From: Actinomyces marmotae
GTDB lineage: Bacteria; Actinomycetota; Actinomycetes; Actinomycetales; Actinomycetaceae
Reading direction: 5' to 3'
DNA: 64,000 bases
Assembly (NCBI RefSeq): GCF_013177295.1
Contig: NZ_CP053642.1
Location: 682,001 to 746,000 of the forward strand
The notes under the pieces are model-generated. The model had not been told where the DNA came from. It made no database searches and worked only from the letters and a program-made list of their open reading frames with translations. The position numbers were made by a program, and so were the translations under genes. How positions within the stretch are numbered: position 1 is the first letter of the stretch; every line of letters begins with the position of its first letter. Shown here in pieces: positions 25,691 through 33,304 of the stretch.

Positions 25691-26975
25691 TGGCGCTCCT
25701 CTCGATCATCTCGTCGGTGACGGCGTCATCGGCCTCGCGCCAGTCGTCGGGCATGAGATGGTCCAGCACGTCGTCGACGCTCACCGCGCCCACGAGGCGG
25801 CCGGCCTCATCGCACACGGGCATGGCCGTGAGATTGTACGTGGCCAGGAGGCGCGTGATCGTGCCGATGGAGTCGGTGGGCCCGACGGCGCCGAGGTCCT
25901 TGTCCAGGATGCGCCCCACCATCTGCTGGGGGCGCTCGCGCAGGGCGCGCTGGAGGTGGACCATGCCCAGGTACATGCCCGTGGGGCTCTCCAGTGGCGG
26001 GCGGCACACGAAGGCCACCGCCGCCAGGGCCGGGGGGACCTCCGCCTTGCGGGCCTGGGCCAGCAGGGTGGCCACGCTGGCCTCGGGCGGCAGGATGATC
26101 GGCTCGGTGGTCATCAGGCCGCCGGCGGTGTACTCGTCGTAGCGCATGAGGCGGCGCACGTCGGCGGCCTCATCGGGCTGCATGAGCGCGAGAAGCTCGT
26201 TTGCCTTGAGCTTGGGGAGCTCGGCGACGAGGTCGGCCGCGTCATCGGGCTGCATGGCCTCCAGGACGTCGGCGGCGCGGGCCGACTCCAGGGCGGAGAG
26301 GAGGGCGACGGCGTCGTCATCGCCCAGCTCCTCGACGGCGTCGGCGAGGCGGTCGTCGGGCAGCTCGCGCGCCACCTGGACGCGCCGGGCGTGGGGGAGG
26401 TCGCGCAGCGCCTCGGCCAGATCTGCGGGCTTGAGGTCCTCCAGGGTGGCCAGGAGGGCGGTGACGCCCTGCTGCTCCATGCCGCCTGCCAGGCCGGTGA
26501 CCTCGTCGGGGCGGACCGTGGCGGTCTCCCCGCGCCGCAGCCCCAGGGGGCCCGATGAGGCGCGCTGGACGAACAGGCGGGTGACCTTCCAATCCATGCC
26601 GGCGTCGCGCTCGATGGCCACATCGCGGATCTCCACGGTGCCCGTGCCGTCCTTGAGGGTGACGACGCGGTCGAGGAGCTCGCCGACCACGAGGGTCTCG
26701 ACCTTGCGCTGCTCGAATCGGCGCATGTTGACCACGCCCGTGGTGATGACCGCGCCCGGCTCGATCGCCGTGATGCGCGACAGCGGCAGGAAGACGCGGC
26801 GCCGTCCAGGCACCTCGATGACGCAGCCCACCGCCCGGGGCTCGCCGCGCAGTTGGATGAGCACGACGACGTCATGGACGCGGCCGACGGGATCCCCGAG
26901 GGGGTCGAAGACGGCCGTGCCGACGAGTCGGGCCACGAAGACCCTGCTTGCGCTGCGCGTCCTACTGCTCTCCAT
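25683..26975 (-). CDS. MgtE-like protein with PRC-like and CBS domains, no membrane part
   Basis: The 430-aa soluble protein has an N-terminal PRC-barrel-like segment (DPLGDPVGRVHDVVV), an MgtE N-terminal superhelical repeat region (LADAVEELGDDDAVALLSAL, LEAMQPDDAADLVAELP), then a CBS pair (GLMTTEPIILP to ILDKDLGAVGPTDSIG, ending VGAVSVDDVLDHLMP). Unlike true MgtE Mg2+ channels it lacks the five transmembrane helices, so a regulatory or Mg-sensing role is inferred. TAGGCT lies exactly 6 nt before ATG 26975, which argues against GTG 26981. It is translationally coupled to DUF1003. Confidence 0.88.
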   Translation of the reverse strand: MESSRTRSASRVFVARLVGTAVFDPLGDPVGRVHDVVVLIQLRGEPRAVGCVIEVPGRRRVFLPLSRITAIEPGAVITTGVVNMRRFEQRKVETLVVGELLDRVVTLKDGTGTVEIRDVAIERDAGMDWKVTRLFVQRASSGPLGLRRGETATVRPDEVTGLAGGMEQQGVTALLATLEDLKPADLAEALRDLPHARRVQVARELPDDRLADAVEELGDDDAVALLSALESARAADVLEAMQPDDAADLVAELPKLKANELLALMQPDEAADVRRLMRYDEYTAGGLMTTEPIILPPEASVATLLAQARKAEVPPALAAVAFVCRPPLESPTGMYLGMVHLQRALRERPQQMVGRILDKDLGAVGPTDSIGTITRLLATYNLTAMPVCDEAGRLVGAVSVDDVLDHLMPDDWREADDAVTDEMIERSANA

Positions 26976-26984
26976 GGGCACAGC

Positions 26985-27272
26985 CTAGTTGCACTGACCG
27001 GGGAGGTTGGTAAAGCGGGTGATGGGTGCTTGGTTGTCGCGGGCTGGGCGGGGCCTGTGGCGATTGTGGAAGTGGATCCATCCTGGCGGGGCTGCTCGGC
27101 GCTCGGCCTCGGAGGCGTGGCGGCGGGCGGGTTCCCCAGTAGTCCGGTCGCAGGCCGACAACTGGTTGAGTCGGCAGGCCGTGAGGATGCGTCCCACGCT
27201 CGAGGGGGCGATACCCAGGTGGGCGGCGATCGGACGGTGACGTGGGGTCAAGGCCGCGTTAGCCTGGGACAC
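26985..27272 (-). pseudogene. IS481-family transposase remnant, catalytic core deleted
   Basis: The frame begins MSQANAALTPRHR, the standard opening of IS481-family transposases, jumps directly to the second helix-turn-helix (AAHLGIAPSSVGRILTACRL, then NQLSACDRTTGEPARR), and ends with GWIHFHNRHRPRPARDNQ followed by APITRFTNLPG, the usual C-terminus. The DDE catalytic domain and the first DNA-binding part are missing, so only 95 codons remain of about 320. The frame is intact from start to stop, suggesting deletion in multiples of three or an old internally deleted element. No target duplication or terminal inverted repeat was identified. Confidence 0.75.
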
Positions 27273-27535
27273 GGCAGGGCCTTCTCCTTGAGGGCATGCC
27301 TAGCCAGTCCCACTCAACCGCGCAGGTCCTCCCACCCAGGTCTTTTCAGACCGTGTCGTCACACTCCTTCAACCGACCTGTCCGGTCAGCGCGACTAGCC
27401 GTATCCGAGAGGGCGACACCGTGAGCCAGCGGGCGCGAGGACGGCCCGCTGGAAGCGCCCTCGGCGAATCCTCGCGCTCGCTGTGTCAGGCGCCCGCCGC
27501 CCGCCGCCCGGCGCCGCCCGGTGCTCTCATGAGCC
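27273..27535. other. Gene-free stretch with one hairpin
   Basis: No coding signal is supported. A hairpin with perfect 9-bp arms CCAGCGGGC/GCCCGCTGG (27426-27434 and 27444-27452) lies about 85 bp beyond the leftward small-membrane-protein gene and may terminate it. The left part probably belongs to the decayed IS481 element. Confidence 0.5.
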
Positions 27536-27757
27536 CTAAAACGGATTGTGACGGCTTATCGAGAAGCGGTAGTAGTTAACGGTGAAGATCACGGCTGGAA
27601 CGAGCGAGTATATCCAGGTCGTGAGGTCCGCCCATGTGCTGAGCGCTGAGAGGGGCAACCCCCAGATGCAGCAGGTGATGATCTTCATCACAAGGAGTCC
27701 CCAGAGGAACTGAAGTGCCGTTTTGTTTCGCAGTCGCGCGCTCTTCTGGGCGGTCAT
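27536..27757 (-). CDS. Small membrane protein, 73 aa, unrecognised
   Basis: There are two hydrophobic segments, ALQFLWGLLVMKIITCCIWG and LTTWIYSLVPAVIFTVNYY, with a basic N-terminus (MTAQKSARLRNK). ATG 27757 follows TGGAGG at 5-nt spacing. It lies 13 bp after the secreted-protein gene on the same strand, so it is probably its partner. Codon use is less GC-biased than the surroundings. A role as immunity or accessory protein for its neighbour is only a guess. Confidence 0.7.
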   Translation of the reverse strand: MTAQKSARLRNKTALQFLWGLLVMKIITCCIWGLPLSALSTWADLTTWIYSLVPAVIFTVNYYRFSISRHNPF

Positions 27758-27770
27758 GATGGCCTCCAGA

Positions 27771-28358
27771 TCACAGATATCCCCGACATGTGAGGGCCCC
27801 CCATCCGAGCGCGAGCGCGATGCCCCAAGGACCGCCCAGGGCCTTCGTGGCGGATGGGCCGATAATGCGGGCCACTGTCCGCGCTGTCAGTCCCCAGTTC
27901 CGTGCCCGCAATCCTTCTTGTAGAGCAGCGTACAGGTTGGGTGCGTTACCGATTGGAATGCCGAGGGCTGACGTCGTCAAGCAACTGATGAAGTTTCCGA
28001 CGCTTAGAGCGCTTGCTCCATTGCTTGAGAATTGGCTCTCTTGACCGGAAGGGGTGCGGCCAACATTGTTCATCGCATCGGCGAATCGTTGAAAGTCGGA
28101 GATCTTGTCCCCCATTCCATTCGCAGTGATATTCTGGATGTTTGCGACGACTGTTCCATCTGCTCTTTGTTGCACATAGCGGGTGAACAGTGTCTCGAGG
28201 TCGCCGGCGAATTGATCGAGTTCTTCCTCTGATGTGGGCTCTTCGGAAGAGGTGCTAGAATTGGGTGGTGTTTCGATGGGTGCTGCGGACGCGGTAGCGC
28301 CGGAAACGGCTAGCGCAACGCTGGCGGCTCCGCCGGCAATGATGCGAGGAACCTTCAT
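27771..28358 (-). CDS. Secreted protein of unknown function, low-GC islet
   Basis: The 195-aa protein starts at ATG 28358 behind CTGGAGAAATC. A Sec signal peptide (KVPRIIAGGAASVALAVSGA, then TASA) precedes a Ser/Thr/Glu-rich linker, a polar region, and a C-terminal hydrophobic, glycine-rich segment (SATKALGGPWGIALALGWGA) ending LTCRGYL; two cysteines (ISCLTT and LTCRG) could pair. GC content is visibly lower than in neighbouring genes. A small membrane protein follows 13 bp later. The layout recalls bacteriocin or pore-forming peptide pairs, but no family was recognised. Confidence 0.75.
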   Translation of the reverse strand: MKVPRIIAGGAASVALAVSGATASAAPIETPPNSSTSSEEPTSEEELDQFAGDLETLFTRYVQQRADGTVVANIQNITANGMGDKISDFQRFADAMNNVGRTPSGQESQFSSNGASALSVGNFISCLTTSALGIPIGNAPNLYAALQEGLRARNWGLTARTVARIIGPSATKALGGPWGIALALGWGALTCRGYL

Positions 28359-28477
28359 GATTTCTCCAGTTGCCGAGCGGTTGATATGGTGTGCGAACAC
28401 TTTTCAAGATGTTCGAACGGATCGAAGGCTCCTATGCCTTCGGCTGTGTTCGCGACCACTAGATTACCTGCGGGCAT
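28355..28477 (-). CDS. Possible 40-aa ORF coupled to the secreted-protein gene
   Basis: The frame from ATG 28477 encodes MPAGNLVVANTAEGIGAF and 22 further residues, and its TGA overlaps the secreted-protein ATG (ATGA). The frame stays open upstream to about 28885, and from about 28620 the translation (GTYISETGEPTAGGISRYDV) looks protein-like. It may therefore be the 3' end of a decayed larger gene and not a genuine small gene. No clear Shine-Dalgarno sequence was found. Confidence 0.3.
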   Translation of the reverse strand: MPAGNLVVANTAEGIGAFDPFEHLEKCSHTISTARQLEKS

Positions 28478-28802
28478 GGCTTCGCGTAAATAGTGGGTCC
28501 GTGGCGCGATGTACTCGTTGCGAGCTCGTGATACATCGTATCGGCTTATTCCTCCTGCGGTCGGCTCTCCGGTTTCGCTTATGTATGTGCCCCTTCGGAA
28601 TCGAGGGCACGGTTGGCGCGGCGGATATCTGATGAATGTCCCTGATGGGAATCGAGTGGCCAGGCGCTCGCTCGCCGCTGATGCCTGAGGGATGCCATCG
28701 GGCCGATATTCCCCCGCCGCCCCGTGGTCGCTGAGAGCGGATCGGGGCGGCGGAGGGCGGGCCGGCTCGTCTCCGTGGCGGTCGGCATGGGACGATGGGG
28801 TT
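28478..28802. other. Lower-GC transition region without a firm gene
   Basis: From about 28480 to 28690 the base composition matches the low-GC islet, then returns to genome average. Open frames on the minus strand run through but lack a convincing start. The right end must hold the promoter of the stress-protein gene at 28803 (GACGAT lies 6 nt before its ATG). Confidence 0.4.
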
Positions 28803-29633
28803 ATGAGCATCCAGATGGGTCCTGACACGATCGTCGGTCGCGGGGGCGCGCTGCCCCAGGGCGAGGAGATCGCCTCCTTCGCCACCTACGCGCAGGCGCA
28901 GCACGCCGTTGACTCCCTGTCGGACGGGGGCTTCCCCGTCCAACTGCTGTCGATCATCGGCACCGATCTGCGGCAGGTCGAGCGCATCACCGGCCGCCTG
29001 AGCTGGGGGCGGGCGATCGCCGCCGGCGCCGGGTCCGGGCTGTGGATCGGCGTGTTCTTCGCCCTCATGATGAACTTCATCGGCAGCGCCTCGACGCCCC
29101 CGAGGCTCCTCGGCGCCGTGCTGCTGGGCGTCGTGTGGGGGATCCTCTTCCAGGCGGTCAGCTACGCGCTCACGCGCGGTCGCCGGGACTTCACCTCCAT
29201 CAGCCAGGTGGTGGCCTCGCGCTACTCGATCCTCGCCTCGGACCGGGTTCAGGAGGCGGCCCGGGCGCTGGCCGATGCGCCGGGCAACCTGACCCGGGGC
29301 GGCCAGGCCGCGCGCCGCGCCGAGGAGCGCCGTCGCGCCCGCGCGGAGTCCGGTGACGGGCCCACGGCGTTCGGATCGCGCCCCGATGAGGAGCCGCGCT
29401 TCGGCGTGCGCATCCAGCCCGGCGGCGCGGCTCCGGGCGCTGGGGCCTCGGGTGGCGGGGCCGTCCCCGGGGCGCCCGGCGACGGCGTGGGGGTCGCTCC
29501 CGGGGCCTTCGGCGCTGCCGCGGCTCCCAGCGTCCCGGCGGCTCCTGGTGTCCCGGCCGCCCCCGGAACGGTCGAGGGGTCCGGTGGCGCGGCCCCGGTC
29601 CCCGAGGACTACGACCCCTATCTGCGCCGCTGA
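28803..29633 (+). CDS. General stress (YflT-like) membrane protein
   Basis: The 276-aa protein has an N-terminal heat-induced stress protein YflT-like domain (EIASFATYAQAQHAVDSLSDG, then FPVQLLSIIGTDLRQVERI), two central hydrophobic segments (IAAGAGSGLWIGVFFALMMN; LLGAVLLGVVWGILFQAVSY), and a long Gly/Ala/Pro-rich tail. The start is ATG 28803 (MSIQMGPD). Actinobacterial relatives are annotated as general stress proteins of unknown mechanism. It converges on the cation exporter gene. Confidence 0.82.
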   Translation: MSIQMGPDTIVGRGGALPQGEEIASFATYAQAQHAVDSLSDGGFPVQLLSIIGTDLRQVERITGRLSWGRAIAAGAGSGLWIGVFFALMMNFIGSASTPPRLLGAVLLGVVWGILFQAVSYALTRGRRDFTSISQVVASRYSILASDRVQEAARALADAPGNLTRGGQAARRAEERRRARAESGDGPTAFGSRPDEEPRFGVRIQPGGAAPGAGASGGGAVPGAPGDGVGVAPGAFGAAAAPSVPAAPGVPAAPGTVEGSGGAAPVPEDYDPYLRR

Positions 29634-29670
29634 CGGGCGGCCCCATCGCGAGGGGCCCGGCCGCCTCGCC

Positions 29671-30654
29671 TCAGCAGTAGGCGGGCTCGTGCTCGAGATG
29701 GGAGACGGGCTCGATCTGGAAGGTTGAGTGCTGGATTCGCACGGGGAAGTGCTCGGCGGCGCACTCCTGGAGGCGGTCGAGGATCGTCGCCGCGTGCCCG
29801 TCCCGCAGGCACTCGTCGCGCACCACCACATGCGCGGTGAGCACGGGCAGCCCCGAGGCCACCGTCCAGGCGTGCAGGTCGTGGACCGCCTCGACGTGCT
29901 CCAGGGAAGACATGTGTGCGCGCACCTCGGCCAGGTCGAGGTCCTCGGGCGTGAAGTCCATGAGGTGGCGCATCGCCTGACGCAGGAGCGCCGCCGCCCT
30001 GGGCACGATGAGCGCCACGATCACGAGGGAGGCGACGGCGTCGGCCCGGTCCCAGCCCGTGAGCGCCACGACGGCGGCCGCGACGATCACGCCCACCGAG
30101 CCCAGGGCATCGCCCAGGACCTCCAGGAACGCGGCGCGCGTATTGAGGTTCTCCCCGCGCCCACCCGCCAGGACCAGGAGCGCGACGATGTTGGCGACCA
30201 GGCCGATGACGCCCATCACCGCCATCCCATGGGCCTGAACCGGGGGAGCGGTGATGAGGTGGCGCACCGCCTGGAGGGCCACCACCGCCCCGACGACGCT
30301 GAGCATCCCCGCCTGGAGCGCCGCCCCGAGGGCCTCTGCGCGGCGCAGGCCCCAGGTGCTGCGGTCCGTGGCCGGATGGGTGGACAGGTGGGCCGCGGTC
30401 AGCGCCATGACGAGTCCCGCGGAGTCGGTGAGCATGTGGCCGGCGTCCGCCAGGAGGGCGAGCGAGCCGGTGAGCATGGAGATGATTGCTTCGGCGACGA
30501 GGACAGACGAGGTCAGCGCGAGCGCGATGGCCAGGCGGCGCCGCGAGGCGATAGCGGCGTGGTCGTGGGAGTGGCCGTGCGGGTGACCATGGGAATGGCT
30601 CCGCTCACGAGGGGTGGGGGCAGGTCGGGCGCCGAGGTGCTGGGTGGGATTCAC
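29671..30654 (-). CDS. Cation diffusion facilitator (Zn/Co/Cd exporter)
   Basis: The 327-aa CzcD/ZitB-type CDF transporter has a histidine-rich N-terminus (HSHGHPHGHSHDH) for metal capture, six predicted helices with the metal site ALLADAGHMLTDSAGL (HxxxD) and its partner AAFLEVLGDALGSVGV, and a cytoplasmic C-terminal domain (VEAVHDLHAWTVASG). It would expel Zn2+ or a similar ion using the proton gradient. The GTG at 30654 is preceded at 6 nt by TACGAT and at 16-bp spacing by TTGACT, a near-consensus promoter giving a leaderless transcript. Confidence 0.93.
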   Translation of the reverse strand: MNPTQHLGARPAPTPRERSHSHGHPHGHSHDHAAIASRRRLAIALALTSSVLVAEAIISMLTGSLALLADAGHMLTDSAGLVMALTAAHLSTHPATDRSTWGLRRAEALGAALQAGMLSVVGAVVALQAVRHLITAPPVQAHGMAVMGVIGLVANIVALLVLAGGRGENLNTRAAFLEVLGDALGSVGVIVAAAVVALTGWDRADAVASLVIVALIVPRAAALLRQAMRHLMDFTPEDLDLAEVRAHMSSLEHVEAVHDLHAWTVASGLPVLTAHVVVRDECLRDGHAATILDRLQECAAEHFPVRIQHSTFQIEPVSHLEHEPAYC

Positions 30655-30660
30655 CCCTCG

Positions 30661-30724
30661 ATCGTATCAAGAATGATTTATGAGTCAAGGGCTTAGGGCG
30701 ACCTAAGACAGTCGCTGGTACTGT
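30661..30724. promoter_or_regulatory. Divergent promoters with DtxR-like palindrome
   Basis: On the minus strand TTGACT, a 16-bp spacer and TACGAT (complement of 30661-30666) drive the CDF exporter. On the plus strand TACTGT (30719-30724) drives the glyoxalase-like gene. Between them lies the palindrome CTTAGGGCGACCTAAG (30692-30707), whose TTAGG/CCTAA half-sites match the DtxR/IdeR consensus half-sites. It overlaps the expected -35 zone of the rightward gene. Confidence 0.72.
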
Positions 30725-30730
30725 GCCCGC

Positions 30731-31351
30731 ATGCGCACGGGGCACGTCATCTACTGGGCACAGGATCTCGACGCCGCGGTCAGGGATTTCCGGAAGCGGG
30801 GCTTCGCCGTCGAGTACGGGAGCGCGAGGCGGCCGATCAACGCCCTCGTCTACTTCTCCGAGGGCCCCTACCTGGAGCTCCTCGCGCGAACCCTACCCAC
30901 TCCGCTCCTGCGCCTAGCGTCGGCCCTCCCCACGGCCAGCGGGCGGGCGACCCGCCGATTCACCTCGTGGGAGCGGGGGCCGGAGGGGCTGCGCGCCGTC
31001 TGCCTGGAGGGCGGGGACGCGGAGTTCGACGAGGTCGTCGAGCGCTTCGGCGCCCGTGGCCTGCGAGTGGCCCCCACGCGGGTCGATACCCATGGGCGCC
31101 GTCTCCACTACCGCGTCTTCTTCCCCGAGGACCCCGAGATGCCCTTCTTCATGACCCGCTTCTCCCAGGACCCGCGCCCCCGGGACTTCACCCATCCCAA
31201 TGGCGCGCGCGCCATCGCCCGCGTGGAGGCGCCCCTGAGCGATGGCGCCCGCGTGCGCATGGCCGGCCTGTGCGACGACGGCGTGCTGGCCATCCAGCGC
31301 GCCCCGGGCGCCATGCGGGTCATCTTCGACGACGGCACCGAACTCGTCTGA
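30731..31351 (+). CDS. Glyoxalase-like (VOC fold) domain protein
   Basis: The 206-aa protein opens with HVIYWAQDLDAAVRDFRKRG, the characteristic first module of VOC/glyoxalase-like domains, followed by INALVYFSEGPYLELLA. Such proteins bind a metal and act as lyases, dioxygenases or resistance proteins; the specific activity is unknown. TACTGT lies 6 nt before ATG 30731, so it is probably leaderless. It shares a divergent control region with the CDF exporter. Confidence 0.8.
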   Translation: MRTGHVIYWAQDLDAAVRDFRKRGFAVEYGSARRPINALVYFSEGPYLELLARTLPTPLLRLASALPTASGRATRRFTSWERGPEGLRAVCLEGGDAEFDEVVERFGARGLRVAPTRVDTHGRRLHYRVFFPEDPEMPFFMTRFSQDPRPRDFTHPNGARAIARVEAPLSDGARVRMAGLCDDGVLAIQRAPGAMRVIFDDGTELV

Positions 31352-31448
31352 ACCAGCTTGAGCGCATTTGAGCGTGTTTGAGCGCCTCTGAACCAGCTTG
31401 ACCGCGCTTGAGCGCCTCTGAACCAGTTTGACCGCGCTTGAGCGCGCC
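31352..31448. repeat. ~30-bp tandem repeat with 10-bp substructure
   Basis: Three copies begin GAACCAGCTTGA or GAACCAGTTTGA at 31350, 31390 and 31420 and are filled by TTGAGCGC-type 10-mers (TTGAGCGCAT, TTGAGCGTGT, TTGAGCGCCT). The array begins within the stop codon of the glyoxalase-like gene and lies between convergent genes. It is a different family from the 19-bp and 22-bp repeats. Confidence 0.75.
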
Positions 31449-31525
31449 GGGGATCCCGCGGGACCGTCCAAGCCCCGGTCCCGCGTGGGGATCGGGGGCA
31501 CAGACGGCCCCGCGGCTCAGGGGCC

Positions 31526-33178
31526 TCAGGCGATGAGGCCGCTCACCCAGGCCTCGACTTCCTCGACCGTGCGGGGGATGCCCGCCGTCAGCCGCTCGAC
31601 ACTCCCATCGGGGCGGACGACGACGTCGTCCTCGATGCGGATCCCGATGCCGCGCAGCTCCTCAGGGGCGAGCAGGTCATCGGCGCGGAAGTACAGGCCC
31701 GGCTCGATCGTGAAGACCATGCCCGGCTCCAGTAGCGCGTCCATGCTCATCTCGCGGCGGGCCTGCGCGCAGTCGTGGACGTCAAGGCCCAGGTGATGGC
31801 TCGTGCCGTGCACCATCCAGCGGCGGTGATACTGGCCATCGGGACCCAGGGAGTCCTCGGCGGTCACGCCCTCGGGTAGCAGCCCCCACTTCTCCAGGCG
31901 GGCGGCGATGACCTCCATGGCGGCGCTGTGGACGTCCTTGAAGCGGCAGCCGGGCTGGTTCGCGCGGGCGAAGGCGGCATCGGCGGCGTCGAGCACCGCC
32001 TGGTAGACGCGGCGCTGCGGGGCGGTGAAGACGCCGTCGACCGGGATCGTGCGGGTGACATCCGCGGTGTAGAGGGAGTCGATCTCCACGCCGGCGTCCA
32101 CGAGCACGAGCTCGCCGGGGCGCACGGGGCCGTCGTTGTTGATCCAGTGCAGGGTGTTGGCGTGGTCCCCGGCCGCGGCGATCGTGTCGTAGCCCAGGCC
32201 GTTGCCCTCCTCACGGGCGATGGCGGCGAAGGCCCCCTCCAGCACGCGCTCGCCGCGCCAGTGACCCACCGCGCGCGGGATGGAGCGGATGAGGTCGTCG
32301 AATCCGGCCTTCGTGGCGTCGACGGCAGCCTGCATCTGGGCGATCTCCCAGGCATCCTTGCGTAGGCGCAACTCGCTGGCCGCCTCCAGGAGGCGGTCGT
32401 CGACCTCGGTGGCGGCCTGGCCACAGGCCAGCCCCGCGGCCTGACGGACCTGTTCCACGAGCGCGGTGATGGCCTCATCGGCCTGGGCGATGACGCGCAG
32501 GCGCACGCCGTCGGCCCCGGCGTCCTTGGCCAGGGCGTCGCCGAGGCTGTCGATATGGGCACAGCGGATGCCGGTGACGGCCTCGACCTCCTCGATAGAG
32601 GGACGCGCCCCCACCCACAACTCGCCATAGCGGGGGTTGGCGTAGAACTCCTGGGAGGCCCGTGAGGCGCGGGGTCGGAAGTACAGGACGCCCTCATGCG
32701 TGGGCTCTCCCTCGGGCGCGGGGGCGCCAGGCGGAGTGAGGGGCTCCAGGACGAGCACGGCATCGGGCTCGAAATCGGTGCCGGTGCCCGCCAGATGGGA
32801 GAAGGCGGAGTGCGGGCGGAAGCGGTAGTCGCAGTCGTTGTTGCGGACCTTGAGGGGGCCGGCGGGGACGACGAGGCGCTCACCGGGGAACTGGGCGCCC
32901 AGGGCGGCTCGGCGCGCGACGGCCCAGTCGGCGGCCTCGGAGCGCGGCGGGAGCCCGGATGGGCGAGGCCCCCAGCCGGAGCCGATGAAATCCCGGAACG
33001 CCTGGTTGGTGGGCTGGCGGGAGCGGTTGTCGCCCCGCTGCGCGAGGGACTGCGGGGCGGCTCCCGGGGCGTTCGAGGCGGGGGCGCCCGCAGTGGTCTC
33101 GGGGACGGCGGTCTCGGGGATGGCGGTCTCGGGGACGGTGGGCGCCTGGGGGCGGCTGGCTGAGGAGGACTGGCTCAT
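31526..33178 (-). CDS. pepP: Xaa-Pro aminopeptidase (aminopeptidase P, M24B)
   Basis: This cytoplasmic metallopeptidase releases N-terminal residues before proline. The 550-aa product has an aminopeptidase P N-terminal domain (DYRFRPHSAFSHLAG) and a pita-bread catalytic domain with the metal ligands in LVDAGVEIDSLYTADVTRT, the histidine in HGTSHHLGLDVHD, and glutamates in FTIEPGLYF and the late IRIEDDVVV. The first 50 residues are a disordered leader with PETA(I/V) repeats. ATG 33178 follows GGGAGG; the frame upstream runs into repeats and is not coding. Confidence 0.93.
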   Translation of the reverse strand: MSQSSSASRPQAPTVPETAIPETAVPETTAGAPASNAPGAAPQSLAQRGDNRSRQPTNQAFRDFIGSGWGPRPSGLPPRSEAADWAVARRAALGAQFPGERLVVPAGPLKVRNNDCDYRFRPHSAFSHLAGTGTDFEPDAVLVLEPLTPPGAPAPEGEPTHEGVLYFRPRASRASQEFYANPRYGELWVGARPSIEEVEAVTGIRCAHIDSLGDALAKDAGADGVRLRVIAQADEAITALVEQVRQAAGLACGQAATEVDDRLLEAASELRLRKDAWEIAQMQAAVDATKAGFDDLIRSIPRAVGHWRGERVLEGAFAAIAREEGNGLGYDTIAAAGDHANTLHWINNDGPVRPGELVLVDAGVEIDSLYTADVTRTIPVDGVFTAPQRRVYQAVLDAADAAFARANQPGCRFKDVHSAAMEVIAARLEKWGLLPEGVTAEDSLGPDGQYHRRWMVHGTSHHLGLDVHDCAQARREMSMDALLEPGMVFTIEPGLYFRADDLLAPEELRGIGIRIEDDVVVRPDGSVERLTAGIPRTVEEVEAWVSGLIA

Positions 33179-33224
33179 GGGCGCATCCTCCCACCGCGGC
33201 CGTGCGCCCGCCCAACCCAGGACG

Positions 33225-33278
33225 GTTGCCCGACCCAGAGTGGCTGCCCAACTCAGAGTGGTTGCCCGACCCAGAGTG
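33225..33278. repeat. Three 18-bp direct repeats upstream of pepP
   Basis: GTTGCCCGACCCAGAGTG at 33225 and 33261 flank the variant GCTGCCCAACTCAGAGTG at 33243. They lie 47-100 bp before the leftward pepP start, between it and repeat array C, and could be a binding-site array or degenerate edge of the array. Confidence 0.7.
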
Positions 33279-33304
33279 GCCAGACCTCCCGGGCCGCACT
33301 CACT

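Noticed and set aside
26985..27272. Intact helix-turn-helix regulator
   Set aside because: The segments match IS481 transposase ends too closely; the missing middle explains the small size.
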